Below, one piece after another: positions 5,738 to 13,021 of a stretch of 15,205 nt of DNA. The DNA is from Akkermansia sp. Its GTDB lineage: Bacteria; Verrucomicrobiota; Verrucomicrobiia; Verrucomicrobiales; Akkermansiaceae. The position numbers and the translations under genes are program-made. The stretch covers positions 1-15,205 of the forward strand of contig JAFZGH010000228.1 of the NCBI GenBank assembly GCA_017555465.1. Direction: 5' to 3'. Each line of letters begins with the position of its first letter. Position 1 is the first letter of the stretch. Below the pieces are notes generated by a model. It was not told the DNA's origin. It saw only the letters and a list, made by a program, of their open reading frames with translations, and searched no databases.

Positions 5738-7239
5738 TTTTTCTTGTTTTTGCGGTTCTGGCGGGCCTGTTCGCGCAGGCTGCGGGGCAGAGGTGCCCCC
5801 TCTGCCTGGGTGTAAAGCGCTTCGATATCATCCAGGTACCGGCTCATCGGGGTATCAGGCCCTGGATTATGGCGGCGCAGCAGCTGTATGGTTTCCAGGT
5901 AGGAATCAAAGGAACGGCCCCGCTCCGCTCCGGTATAGGAAATCTCATACCAATCCAGGTAGTCCCGCCCGCGCCGCGCGGCTGAATAATATGCCTCGCG
6001 CAGCTCGCGCAGCACTCCCAGACTACTCTGCACAGAGTCCTGGTGTTCGCCTCCCATCAACTGGCCGATAATCCGGCAATACTCGGTGATGATGGGGCGG
6101 TACCCGGGAAAACAGGTATGACTCATGGCCACCAGGCGTTCGAGGGCGGGTTCTGCCAGATTCTGCCAGTTGGGTAATTCTATCAGTGAATAGGCGTCAT
6201 CCAGCATAACGGGGCGGGGCGTTTCTGTCTCCGGGTCGAAATACATGAGGGTGAGTGCCTCCCGGAGTAATTTTTCTGATTCCAGCGGAGCCATGGCTTC
6301 GTTGGTGCGGGGGAGCGCCAGGTTAGCCAGTTCAATGGCCCACCATTTGTTCAGCAGCGTGCTGTCCACCCCCAGTTCATGGAAATGCTCCGTTATGGTT
6401 TCCACGGGGGAACCCTCCGCCAGGGCTGCATTTTCCAGCAGGTTCTTGAGCTGTGCTTCGCCGCCTTCCAGCCCAAGCAGGCTCATCAGCAGCACGCCAC
6501 AGGAGACTTCGTACACCTCGCGGCTGGCTGCATCCAGTTTTTCCGGTTCCGTCACAGAAATCATTTCTTCTGGCGAAAGCATTTCAGCCCGCTGGAAAAG
6601 CTGCTGGTACACGCGGCGCTCGATGCGCCCGCTTTTCCAGAGCACGGCCTGCTGCACACCTGCTGTGAGCCACATGGGCAGACCGATGGTTTCCGGATAC
6701 GCCCCGGAATCCAAATCGCGCAGCACGTACTCGTAAAGAATCATGGTGATGATGGCTTTGTCGAGTCTGGCGAGGTCGATGCCGCCGCCGGGGTGAATAC
6801 GTACCTGGAAATTCGGCTGACCGTCAATGATATTGATGCGGGTGCGTATCGGATTGAGCACCGGTGAATCCGAGCTTTTGCCAATCAGGCGGATGGAAAT
6901 CAGATGCTTGTGCGCTTTTTCCAGATTCAGCAGCTTGCGCACCTGCCCGTACAGCGTATCCGCCCGCGTTGCAATGGCGCCCATGCGCAGTGAATCGCCG
7001 CCGCTTACCGAAAATAGCTTGCTGTGAGAAATCACATGTTCATCTTCATCGGGCAGGAAAGAGTTGAAGCCCTGCTGCTCTGCAGCCATATTCACAGCCG
7101 CTGCTTTTTTGTCCGGCACAATGCCCGCCTCTCGTAGAACAGCCGCTTCCTCCGCCTGCCAGTCTGCCTGCTGTGGCTCTTCTGCCGCAGCGGCCACCAG
7201 CAGCGGAATCACCGCCATACCTGCCCAGCGTTTCAACAT
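5734..7239 (-). CDS. Secreted gluzincin-like protein with apparently lost zinc site
   Basis: A 501-aa protein with a Sec signal peptide: KR, then a hydrophobic core ending in VAAAA, with likely cleavage before EEPQQ. The mature part is mostly helical. Around residues 161-198 the pattern matches the active-site helix and following loop of M1/M61-type (peptidase MA-like) proteins: KAIITMILYEYVLRD, then LPMWLTAGVQQAVL. In an active enzyme these would read HExxH and WLxEG. Here the ligand positions are Y169, L173 and A193, and only E170 is kept, so zinc binding is unlikely. The C-terminus is very basic (NRKNKKK). The gene leads an operon with rnhB and yraN. Substrate and partners are unknown; a periplasmic scaffolding role would be a guess. 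Confidence 0.75.
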   Translation of the reverse strand: MLKRWAGMAVIPLLVAAAAEEPQQADWQAEEAAVLREAGIVPDKKAAAVNMAAEQQGFNSFLPDEDEHVISHSKLFSVSGGDSLRMGAIATRADTLYGQVRKLLNLEKAHKHLISIRLIGKSSDSPVLNPIRTRINIIDGQPNFQVRIHPGGGIDLARLDKAIITMILYEYVLRDLDSGAYPETIGLPMWLTAGVQQAVLWKSGRIERRVYQQLFQRAEMLSPEEMISVTEPEKLDAASREVYEVSCGVLLMSLLGLEGGEAQLKNLLENAALAEGSPVETITEHFHELGVDSTLLNKWWAIELANLALPRTNEAMAPLESEKLLREALTLMYFDPETETPRPVMLDDAYSLIELPNWQNLAEPALERLVAMSHTCFPGYRPIITEYCRIIGQLMGGEHQDSVQSSLGVLRELREAYYSAARRGRDYLDWYEISYTGAERGRSFDSYLETIQLLRRHNPGPDTPMSRYLDDIEALYTQAEGAPLPRSLREQARQNRKNKKK

Positions 7240-7245
7240 GTCTTC

Positions 7246-7274
7246 ATGCTACCAGATACGTTGCGTGCCAGCAA
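7246..7274 (-). promoter_or_regulatory. Candidate promoter of the secreted protein-rnhB-yraN operon
   Basis: On the minus strand TTGCTG (7274-7269), a 17-base spacer and TAGCAT (7251-7246) are followed by 6 bases and the ATG at 7239. The predicted transcript would begin at the ATG or within a base of it. The -10 has four of six consensus bases. Confidence 0.5.
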
Positions 7275-7320
7275 GTTTAAACTCCGTTCGCATTTTCTCC
7301 AGGTGGAAATGTAAAATAAA

Positions 7321-7349
7321 TTGCCAAGTACGCATCACGGGGGTAGAAT
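7321..7349 (+). promoter_or_regulatory. Strong sigma70-type promoter of nnrED, predicted leaderless
   Basis: TTGCCA (7321-7326) and TAGAAT (7344-7349) each match five of six consensus bases with the ideal 17-base spacer. An A/T-rich stretch GTAAAATAAA lies just upstream of the -35, like an UP element. Seven bases separate the -10 from the ATG at 7357, so the transcript should start on that ATG. Confidence 0.7.
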
Positions 7350-7356
7350 GGAAGCC

Positions 7357-8799
7357 ATGAAGGTTTGCAGTGCCCGGAGTATACGTGAAGCGGAGCAGAA
7401 CTTGTTTGCCAGTGGGCAGGTGAGTTCACTGGAACTCATGAACACCGTGGTAGAGCGGTTATGGCAGGCGTGTCGGAAACTGCCGTTGATGCAGGCTTAC
7501 GCGCCCGCGCGCGTGATAGTATATGCAGGCACTGGAAATAATGCCGGTGATGCCATAGGCCTGGCGGCGCGCTGGGGGTGTCCGGTTACTCTGCGTTGCG
7601 CCGGAGAGTTGTCGCCAGATAGTCAGGCGCAGTTATCCGGCAGAGAGGAAGCAGGGGTCCCGGTACCGCAGGAGAATATCCTGATTATTGATGGTCTGTT
7701 AGGCAGCGGCGCAGTGGGCGCGCTGCGTCCGACGTATGTGGCACTGGTGCGTGAGCTGAATGAATTGCGCGCCGCCAGTCCGCGCAGCCTGACTCTGGCT
7801 ATTGATATACCCACAGGCCTGGATGCACAGACGGGGACGCACGGGGCAGATGTGGTGCTGGCAGATGCGACTGCCGCTATCGGCTGCGTGAAACCCGGCA
7901 TGCTGGCAGATGGAGCAGAGGATGCCGTGGGTCGCTTGATTTGCATTCCCCTGCCGGAGGTGGGTGATTTGCCTGTTGCGGATGAGGCGCGGGTGGCGGA
8001 TGAGTCGGAACTATTGCCCCTGTTGCCGCGCCGGGCGTATTCCTGCTTCAAGAACCGTGCCGGGCGCGTGGCGATTGTCGCTGGTTCCGTGGGGTTGGCC
8101 GGGGCTGCCCAGATGTGTGCTGAAGCTGCGTTGGCAGCAGGAGCCGGGTTGGTGGTGCTGTATTGCCTGCCGCCGGTTTACCCGGTTCTGGCAGCACGGG
8201 TTGCGCCGGAAATTATGGTGCGCCCAGTTGGTTCCTATGCTGATATTCACGAGCCCGGCGCCCAGGCTCTTGTCATTGGCCCCGGTCTGGGGGAAATTCA
8301 GCCGGTGGCGGCAGAGTCGTTGCGCCGCCTGGCGATGGAGTTTGCGGGTACTGTTGTGCTGGATGCTGATGGACTAAACACCGCTGCGGCGAATGGTTGG
8401 AAGCCGCTGCAGAATTGGGTGCTTACGCCGCATCCGGGGGAAATGCGTCGCCTCTGCCCGGAGTCAGTCGGTAAGATTCGGCGTGATACGGTGTCATGCT
8501 ACCTTGGCTGGAATGATTGTACGTTGCTGCTCAAAGGGGCGCGAACACTTGTAGCTGGCCCGGAACTGTGTTTTTATAATGCAACAGGTGGCCCGTATAT
8601 GGCCAATGGAGGGCAGGGGGATGTGCTGGCCGGGGTCATAGGAGCACTGGCTGCGCAGGGGCTTGCACCAGAGCGTGCAGCAGTGGCAGGCGCGTATGTG
8701 TGTGGCTTGGCGGCAGAGCGGGCCTGGGCAGAGGGGGGATACCCGCGCGCCATTAAGGCGACACAGGTTATCAGGCACTTGCCATATTATCTTGCGTGA
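7357..8799 (+). CDS. nnr: Bifunctional NAD(P)H-hydrate epimerase / ADP-dependent dehydratase
   Basis: A 480-aa fusion that repairs hydrated NADH and NADPH. The N-terminal YjeF domain (about 1-205) interconverts the R and S hydrates; it shows VYAGTGNNAGDA (55-66, usually GNNGGDG) and LAIDIPTGLDA (147-157). The C-terminal ribokinase-like domain (about 220-480) dehydrates the S form using ADP; it shows GRVAIVAGSVGLAGAAQ, the LTPHPGEM motif (356-363), LLLKGARTLV and NGGQGDVLAG (417-426) with catalytic D422. The family form is GTGD or GSGD, so Q420 is unusual. The start at 7357 fits the family's MKV-SAxxxREAEQ opening and the promoter; an ATG at 7348 overlaps the -10 box and is less likely. It is divergent from the 501-aa gene. 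Confidence 0.93.
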   Translation: MKVCSARSIREAEQNLFASGQVSSLELMNTVVERLWQACRKLPLMQAYAPARVIVYAGTGNNAGDAIGLAARWGCPVTLRCAGELSPDSQAQLSGREEAGVPVPQENILIIDGLLGSGAVGALRPTYVALVRELNELRAASPRSLTLAIDIPTGLDAQTGTHGADVVLADATAAIGCVKPGMLADGAEDAVGRLICIPLPEVGDLPVADEARVADESELLPLLPRRAYSCFKNRAGRVAIVAGSVGLAGAAQMCAEAALAAGAGLVVLYCLPPVYPVLAARVAPEIMVRPVGSYADIHEPGAQALVIGPGLGEIQPVAAESLRRLAMEFAGTVVLDADGLNTAAANGWKPLQNWVLTPHPGEMRRLCPESVGKIRRDTVSCYLGWNDCTLLLKGARTLVAGPELCFYNATGGPYMANGGQGDVLAGVIGALAAQGLAPERAAVAGAYVCGLAAERAWAEGGYPRAIKATQVIRHLPYYLA

Positions 8800-8811
8800 A
8801 GCGGAACGCGC

Positions 8812-8841
8812 TTGACAAATCAGGTGCTATTATGCGAAACT
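8812..8841 (+). promoter_or_regulatory. Candidate promoter of rnz
   Basis: A perfect TTGACA (8812-8817) begins 36 bases before the GTG at 8848. With an 18-base spacer the -10 would be GAAACT (8836-8841), only three of six. An alternative is the extended -10 TGCTATTAT (8825-8833), with no well-spaced -35. Either choice puts the transcript start within about 8 bases of the GTG. Confidence 0.4.
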
Positions 8842-8847
8842 CGCTGC

Positions 8848-9765
8848 GTGCTTGATATTTGTCTTCTGGGAACTGGCGGCACTTTGCCGTTGGTGAATCG
8901 CTGGCTCACCTCGCTGATGGTGCGCTACCAGGGACACAGCGTGCTGATTGACTGCGGCGAGGGAACGCAGATTGCTGCCCAGCGGGTAGGGATGAGTCTG
9001 AAGCCTGTTGATAAGATTCTCATCACGCATTTGCATGCAGACCATATTTCCGGATTGCCGGGCTTGCTGCTGACCATGGGGAATATGGGGCGCACGGAAG
9101 ATTTATCCATCATTGGCCCGGTCGGGACGGAGCGTGTGGTGAATGCCCTGCGTTCCATCGCCCCTAATCTGCCTTTCGAAATCCGCGTGAGCGAGCTCGA
9201 AACCGCAGAGGAGACGATGCATTTTCTGGATTGTGATATCCATGCCTTCCAGGTGCAGCATGGCGTGCCTTGCTATGGGTACAGTTTCACACTGCCGCGC
9301 AAGGGCAAGTTCGATGCGCAGCGGGCCCGGGAACTGGGGGTGCCCATGGAATTCTGGGGGCGCCTGCAGAAAAAAGGCGAGACGATTGAGCACGACGGTA
9401 AGGTATACACGCCAGATATGGTGCTGGGACCTGCCCGCCGGGGGCTCAAACTCACCTATTGCACGGATACACGCCCGGTGCCTGCCATTGCGGCCGCTGC
9501 GGCCGATTCCGATTTGTTCATCTGTGAGGGAATGTATGGGGAAGATGAAATGCTGCCCAAGGCCAGGGAGAACCGCCACATGCTGTTCAGCGAGGCCGCT
9601 CGACTGGCGGCGGAAGCTGGCGGCGTGAAAGAGCTCTGGCTCACGCACTTCAGCCCCAGCCTGCCCAACCCGAAATCATTCCGCGAGGTCGCGCGGGCTA
9701 TTTTCCCGAATACGCAGATTCCGCGCGATGGCTGGGTGAAAACACTCAGGTTCGACGAAAATTAA
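8848..9765 (+). CDS. rnz: Ribonuclease Z (tRNA 3' endonuclease)
   Basis: A 305-aa protein of normal length for the short form of RNase Z, a cytoplasmic zinc enzyme that trims the 3' trailer of tRNA precursors. The metallo-beta-lactamase landmarks are all present: an opening LLGTGGTLP, DCGEGTQ, THLHADH (60-66), H138 within VQHGVP, D207 within CTDTRP, and H267 within THFSP. The GTG at 8848 is chosen because the family begins just before this strand; a TTG at 8812 would add 12 residues lying over the promoter. Genes upstream (nnr) and downstream are on separate transcripts by promoter and terminator signals, though read-through from nnr (48-base gap) is possible. Confidence 0.95.
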   Translation: MLDICLLGTGGTLPLVNRWLTSLMVRYQGHSVLIDCGEGTQIAAQRVGMSLKPVDKILITHLHADHISGLPGLLLTMGNMGRTEDLSIIGPVGTERVVNALRSIAPNLPFEIRVSELETAEETMHFLDCDIHAFQVQHGVPCYGYSFTLPRKGKFDAQRARELGVPMEFWGRLQKKGETIEHDGKVYTPDMVLGPARRGLKLTYCTDTRPVPAIAAAAADSDLFICEGMYGEDEMLPKARENRHMLFSEAARLAAEAGGVKELWLTHFSPSLPNPKSFREVARAIFPNTQIPRDGWVKTLRFDEN

Positions 9766-9955
9766 TTTTTTTTGCTATTTGTTTGAACGTTTTTACCGGG
9801 AGCTGCATCTCTACATACAAAGCAGCAGCCCCGGTGCGCAAGAATAAACGGGGTCTGCACTGTGTTTTTTTCATGTAGTTTCAGAGTTGATTAGAGAGAA
9901 GAAGAACGGAGGCTGAAAAGCTTCCGTTCTTTTTGTCTGGCTGCGGGAATGCGTC
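9766..9955 (+). other. Gene-free stretch between rnz and the convergent kinase: T runs and hairpins
   Basis: No coding frame is supported here. An 8-T run (9766-9773) follows the rnz stop directly. A long hairpin pairs ACCGGG + GCTGC (9795-9800, 9802-9806) with GCAGC + CCCGGT (9825-9835), with one bulged A and an 18-base loop. A second hairpin, excluded by the first because it uses the same bases, pairs 9825-9833 with 9849-9858 (one bulged T) and is followed after six bases by seven Ts (9865-9871). A third hairpin is a separate terminator (9902-9934). The alternation resembles an attenuator or a structured small RNA, but no plus-strand gene lies downstream to be controlled. Confidence 0.5.
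9902..9934 (+). terminator. Intrinsic terminator, probably bidirectional, between rnz and the kinase
   Basis: AAGAACGGA (9902-9910) pairs with TCCGTTCTT (9923-9931), extended by a G-T wobble and two G-C pairs to close a TGAAAA loop. A TTTTT run at 9930-9934 makes it a standard plus-strand terminator. Read on the minus strand, it is followed by CTTCTCTC, so it may also end the kinase transcript. Confidence 0.8.
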
Positions 9956-11077
9956 TCAGAGCCGGATGGCGGCTAAATCCGACATCCATTCGGCTACATT
10001 CTGGTAACGGCGGACCGGAACCGGGTCGATGGCGCGGTCAATCGTGGCGAGCAGGGCAGGATTGAAATGCTGGCACAGCTGCTCGTTACCGGCCAGCGGG
10101 TCTACTGTATCGTATATTTCGCGCTGGCGGCAGTTGGGCAGGCATGCGCCCGTGAGAACGTAGTACAGCGTGGCCCCGAAGGCATACAAATCAGTCCAGG
10201 GTCCCATGTTGCCATCCGGCCGGCTTTGTTCCGATGGACTGAATCCGGGGGTCTCCACCACGCTGCTGGAAAGGTCGCCGTATGATTCACGCGCTGCACC
10301 GAAATCAATGATAACAGGCAGCCCGGTGCGGGTGACGAGGATATTATCAGGCTTGATGTCGCGATGCAGAATGCTGCGGCTGTGCAGGTAGTCAAACGCA
10401 TCAAGCAGGCGTACCATCAGCCCGAAAAGGGATGATTGGGGCATGGGACTGCCCTGCTGGGCGTATTGCGCTGCGAGTGAGCCCAGCGAAATGCCGTTGA
10501 TGTATTCAACCACGTAATATGCGGTCTTGTGCTCCTCGAAATAGGAATACACTTTGGCGATGCAGGGGTGATCGAGCGTGGCGAGAATCCTCACTTCGCG
10601 CAGGAAATTATTGCGGGCCCATTCAGCGCTGTTCTGGCTGTTTTCCGGGTCGTGCAGGCAGACATCAAGCGTTTCTGTATCCCGGTAGCAAAGAGAATCC
10701 GGGAAACTCTCTTTGATGACTACGGTGCGGTTCAGCAGGGCTTCCTGCGCCAGGTAGGTAACACCGAATCCGCCGCTGCCGATGGTGCTCAACACGCGGT
10801 AACCGTGCAGCAGGGTGCCGTCCGGCAATTCTCTGGGGGCAATATAACAGGGAATCTCCTCCTCCGGCTGTTCTGCAGAACTGGTGCTGCTGGTGACGGG
10901 AAGAAACGCGGCATCCTCGCGCGCTGCTGCCAGAATGTCCTCCATGAAGCTGCCAGCGGGGCGGCTGTGCATGGTGGTGGAAGGAGCTGCTGTGGTAAAG
11001 GCTGATGGCAACCTGGGTACCACCGGGGGGGCTGCAGGCTCATCTGCGGGGATAGCTGGTTGAGAATCAGGAATCAT
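9956..11077 (-). CDS. Hanks-type serine/threonine protein kinase, soluble
   Basis: A 373-aa kinase. After a Pro/Ala/Ser-rich, probably disordered N-terminus (about 1-75), the kinase domain runs from about 90 to the end: glycine loop IGSGGFGVTYLA (99-110), VVIKE with K122, helix-C glutamate near E161, and the hinge VVEYINGISL. The catalytic HRDIKPDN (238-245), DFGAAR (258-263) and an activation-segment ETPGFSPSEQ in place of the APE motif follow. All catalytic residues are present, so it should phosphorylate Ser/Thr; substrates are unknown. No membrane segment or sensor domain (PASTA, FHA) is seen, and there is no C-terminal extension. It is divergent from obgE and convergent with rnz. The FG(V/I)TYLA, IKE(S/Y)FP style belongs to a subfamily common in Gram-negative bacteria. 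Confidence 0.92.
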   Translation of the reverse strand: MIPDSQPAIPADEPAAPPVVPRLPSAFTTAAPSTTMHSRPAGSFMEDILAAAREDAAFLPVTSSTSSAEQPEEEIPCYIAPRELPDGTLLHGYRVLSTIGSGGFGVTYLAQEALLNRTVVIKESFPDSLCYRDTETLDVCLHDPENSQNSAEWARNNFLREVRILATLDHPCIAKVYSYFEEHKTAYYVVEYINGISLGSLAAQYAQQGSPMPQSSLFGLMVRLLDAFDYLHSRSILHRDIKPDNILVTRTGLPVIIDFGAARESYGDLSSSVVETPGFSPSEQSRPDGNMGPWTDLYAFGATLYYVLTGACLPNCRQREIYDTVDPLAGNEQLCQHFNPALLATIDRAIDPVPVRRYQNVAEWMSDLAAIRL

Positions 11078-11088
11078 ACCGTCCGCTT

Positions 11089-11117
11089 ATTGTAGCGTGC
11101 AGTGAGTGTGGTGTCGA
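11089..11117 (-). promoter_or_regulatory. Promoter of the kinase gene
   Basis: On the minus strand TCGACA (11117-11112, five of six) and TACAAT (11094-11089, five of six) are separated by 17 bases. The predicted start site gives a leader of about 5 bases before the ATG at 11077. Confidence 0.6.
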
Positions 11118-11148
11118 GCATAAACGCGCGCTGGCCATTGCTTTAGAC

Positions 11149-11177
11149 TTGCCAAGGGGGTGAAAATAGGCTAATCT
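11149..11177 (+). promoter_or_regulatory. Candidate promoter of the obgE operon, predicted leaderless
   Basis: TTGCCA (11149-11154, five of six) and TAATCT (11172-11177, three of six but keeping T1, A2 and T6) are 17 bases apart. Six bases separate the -10 from the ATG at 11184, so the transcript should start at the ATG. The geometry copies that of nnr. The kinase promoter is divergent about 30 bases away. Confidence 0.5.
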
Positions 11178-11183
11178 CTGGGC

Positions 11184-12224
11184 ATGTTCGTAGATAATAT
11201 CCGAATTTTTGCCAAAGCTGGTAAAGGTGGTAACGGGCTGGCCTCGTTCCGGCGCGAGAAGTTTGTGCCTCGCGGCGGCCCCGATGGCGGCGACGGCGGT
11301 GATGGCGGCAGTGTGATTCTGGAGGTAAGCACTGGCACGAATGATTTGCGCAATTATTTCTATGACCCGAAACTGGTGGCGACCGACGGTATGCCGGGTA
11401 TGCATGCCCGCAAGCATGGCCGCGATGGCAAGACCGTGATTGGCAAGGTGCCGCCCGGCACGATTGTGTACCGCAGCAATGCCGCCACCATGCAGGAAGC
11501 TACCTGGCTGGAACGCGAGGGCGATGGTATTGAACTGGAGCAGATTGCTGACCTGACGGAACCCGGCGAGCGCTTTGTGCTCTGCCAGGGCGGCAAGGGC
11601 GGCCGCGGTAACTGGCATTTCCGCACCGCTACCGATCAGGCCCCGCTGAAGTTCGAATACGGCACCGAGGCCGAAAGCGGCGTTTTCTTCTTTGAGCTTC
11701 GCCGCATCGCGGATGCCGGGTTGGTGGGTTACCCGAATGCCGGCAAGAGCACGCTGTTGACTGCTATTTCCAACGCCACCCCCAAGGTGGCCAGCTACCC
11801 GTTCACCACCTTGCAGCCCATTGTGGGCGTGGTGGAGTTTGAGGACTATCAGCGCTGCGTGGTGGCTGATATTCCCGGCATTATCGAAGGCGCGTCGAAC
11901 AACCGGGGCCTGGGGCACGAGTTCCTGCGCCACATTATGCGCTGCCACCTGCTGCTCTTTGTTGTGGATCTGACCGGCCTGGAACACGACCCGGTGGAGG
12001 CTATCCAGACCCTGCGCAAGGAAGTAAAGCTTTATTCCGACGAACTGGCCGCCCGCCCCTGGGTTATCATTGCCAACAAGATGGATGACCCCACCGCCGC
12101 TGAGAACCTGGAGATTCTGCGCCAGCGTTTCCCCAAGGTGGAAATCATCCCGATTTCTGCCGCCATGGGCGATGGTATCCCCGCATTCAAGGAGCGTCTG
12201 CAACAGCTGCTCAAGGAGGGTTAA
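11184..12224 (+). CDS. obgE: Obg-family GTPase (ObgE/CgtA)
   Basis: A 346-aa GTPase that binds the large ribosomal subunit and couples its maturation to growth and stress state. The glycine-rich Obg fold comes first (1-about 160): DNIRIFAKAGKGGNGLASFRREKFVPRGGP opening, in the standard form, then GGDGGDGG, QGGKGGRGNWHF. The G domain follows: G1 GYPNAGKST (182-190), G2 region YPFTT (205-209), G3 DIPG (229-232), G4 NKMD (298-301), and G5 ISAA near 325. The long C-terminal Obg domain of some relatives is absent, as in many members. It heads an operon; the phosphoesterase gene starts 3 bases after its stop. The ATG is preceded by a promoter and no Shine-Dalgarno site. Confidence 0.96.
   Translation: MFVDNIRIFAKAGKGGNGLASFRREKFVPRGGPDGGDGGDGGSVILEVSTGTNDLRNYFYDPKLVATDGMPGMHARKHGRDGKTVIGKVPPGTIVYRSNAATMQEATWLEREGDGIELEQIADLTEPGERFVLCQGGKGGRGNWHFRTATDQAPLKFEYGTEAESGVFFFELRRIADAGLVGYPNAGKSTLLTAISNATPKVASYPFTTLQPIVGVVEFEDYQRCVVADIPGIIEGASNNRGLGHEFLRHIMRCHLLLFVVDLTGLEHDPVEAIQTLRKEVKLYSDELAARPWVIIANKMDDPTAAENLEILRQRFPKVEIIPISAAMGDGIPAFKERLQQLLKEG
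12213..12219 (+). promoter_or_regulatory. Strong ribosome binding site of the phosphoesterase gene
   Basis: AAGGAGG lies inside the last codons of obgE, 8 bases before a GTG start at 12228. It is the only near-perfect Shine-Dalgarno sequence found in the window. It fixes GTG as the start of the downstream gene and shows the organism's ribosomes do use such sites inside operons. Confidence 0.85.
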
Positions 12225-12227
12225 TCT

Positions 12228-12983
12228 GTGCTGGTAGCCGTTTTATCCGATATACACGCCAATCTGGAAGCCCTGCAGGCTGTGCTGGACGATATGGAGT
12301 CCCACGGCGCAGAAGGAATTCTGGGGCTGGGCGATTACATCGGATTCAACGGCAACCCGGCGGAATGCCTGGCGCTCGTGCAGCCGCGCTTGCTGGCTGC
12401 CGTACAGGGAAATCACGAAGCCGCGCTCATCGACCGCGCCGTATTCGGCGTGCCTCTCTACATGGAGATGATGGACCGCACCCAGGCCATGCTCAGCACC
12501 GCGCAGGTGCAATGGCTGCGCCGCTTGCCGCACCACACCGCCTGGCAGGACTGCATGCTCGGCCACGCCACCCCCGAAGCCCCGAAACGCTGGGGGCGTA
12601 TCGCCAATGTCAACGAAGCCCGCAAGGTGTTTTCCGCTGTGAAAAACCACATTTCGTTCTACGGGCACACACACCGCGCCTCCATCTTCCGCATGTACAA
12701 AGGCCAGGTGGAGAAACTGGAGATTCAGTACGATAGCCGAGGCGATTTTACCCTGCACATGCCTGGCAACTGCCGCTTCCTCATCAACCCCGGCTCCGTC
12801 GGGCAGCCGCGCGACCTGGACTGGCGCGCGGCCTATGCCCTTTACTGCCCGGAAACCTCCACTCTGCACCTGCGCCGTGTGGCTTACGATGTGGCAGAGG
12901 CGGGCAACAAAATAGCCCGTACCGGTCTCCCCGCCTCCTTTGCCGAAGCGCTGCAGCACGGCACCTCTCCCACGGGTGATTAA
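12228..12983 (+). CDS. YfcE-type metallophosphoesterase
   Basis: A 251-aa calcineurin-like phosphoesterase of the compact bacterial type (Metallophos_2). Metal-binding motifs occur in order: SDIHANLEAL (7-16), GDYIGFNG, GNHE, an H near GHATPE, and the GHTHR motif, then NPGSVGQPRD, the family's closing signature. Such enzymes hydrolyse phosphodiesters or phosphomonoesters, and the in vivo substrate here cannot be told. The GTG start follows obgE by 3 bases under a strong ribosome binding site, so it is coupled to obgE. A 38-base gap precedes cysK. The C-terminal 20 residues (AARTGLPASFAE-like) are typical of the group that regularly closes with an amphipathic tail. Confidence 0.88.
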   Translation: MLVAVLSDIHANLEALQAVLDDMESHGAEGILGLGDYIGFNGNPAECLALVQPRLLAAVQGNHEAALIDRAVFGVPLYMEMMDRTQAMLSTAQVQWLRRLPHHTAWQDCMLGHATPEAPKRWGRIANVNEARKVFSAVKNHISFYGHTHRASIFRMYKGQVEKLEIQYDSRGDFTLHMPGNCRFLINPGSVGQPRDLDWRAAYALYCPETSTLHLRRVAYDVAEAGNKIARTGLPASFAEALQHGTSPTGD

Positions 12984-13021
12984 ATTTCAACGATAGATAC
13001 CGAAGAAAGGTCACAGGCGAC

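Noticed and set aside
7348..7350. Earlier in-frame ATG for nnr preceded by GGGGG
   Set aside because: It overlaps the -10 box of a strong promoter, so it would not be in the transcript; the family opening motif begins at the ATG at 7357.
9758..9773. AT-only palindrome and 8-T run at the rnz stop as an intrinsic terminator
   Set aside because: There is no GC-rich stem next to the T run; AAAATTAATTTT is too weak. The clear terminator lies at 9902-9934.
11067..12203. 378-codon minus-strand open frame opposite obgE
   Set aside because: It mirrors obgE, which is unmistakable by its G motifs; the antisense frame is rich in His/Gly as expected from complementing glycine-rich codons.
12984..13021. 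TPP riboswitch or promoter in the gap before cysK
   Set aside because: The gap is only 38 bases, too short for a thi-box, and no -35/-10 pair with acceptable spacing is seen.
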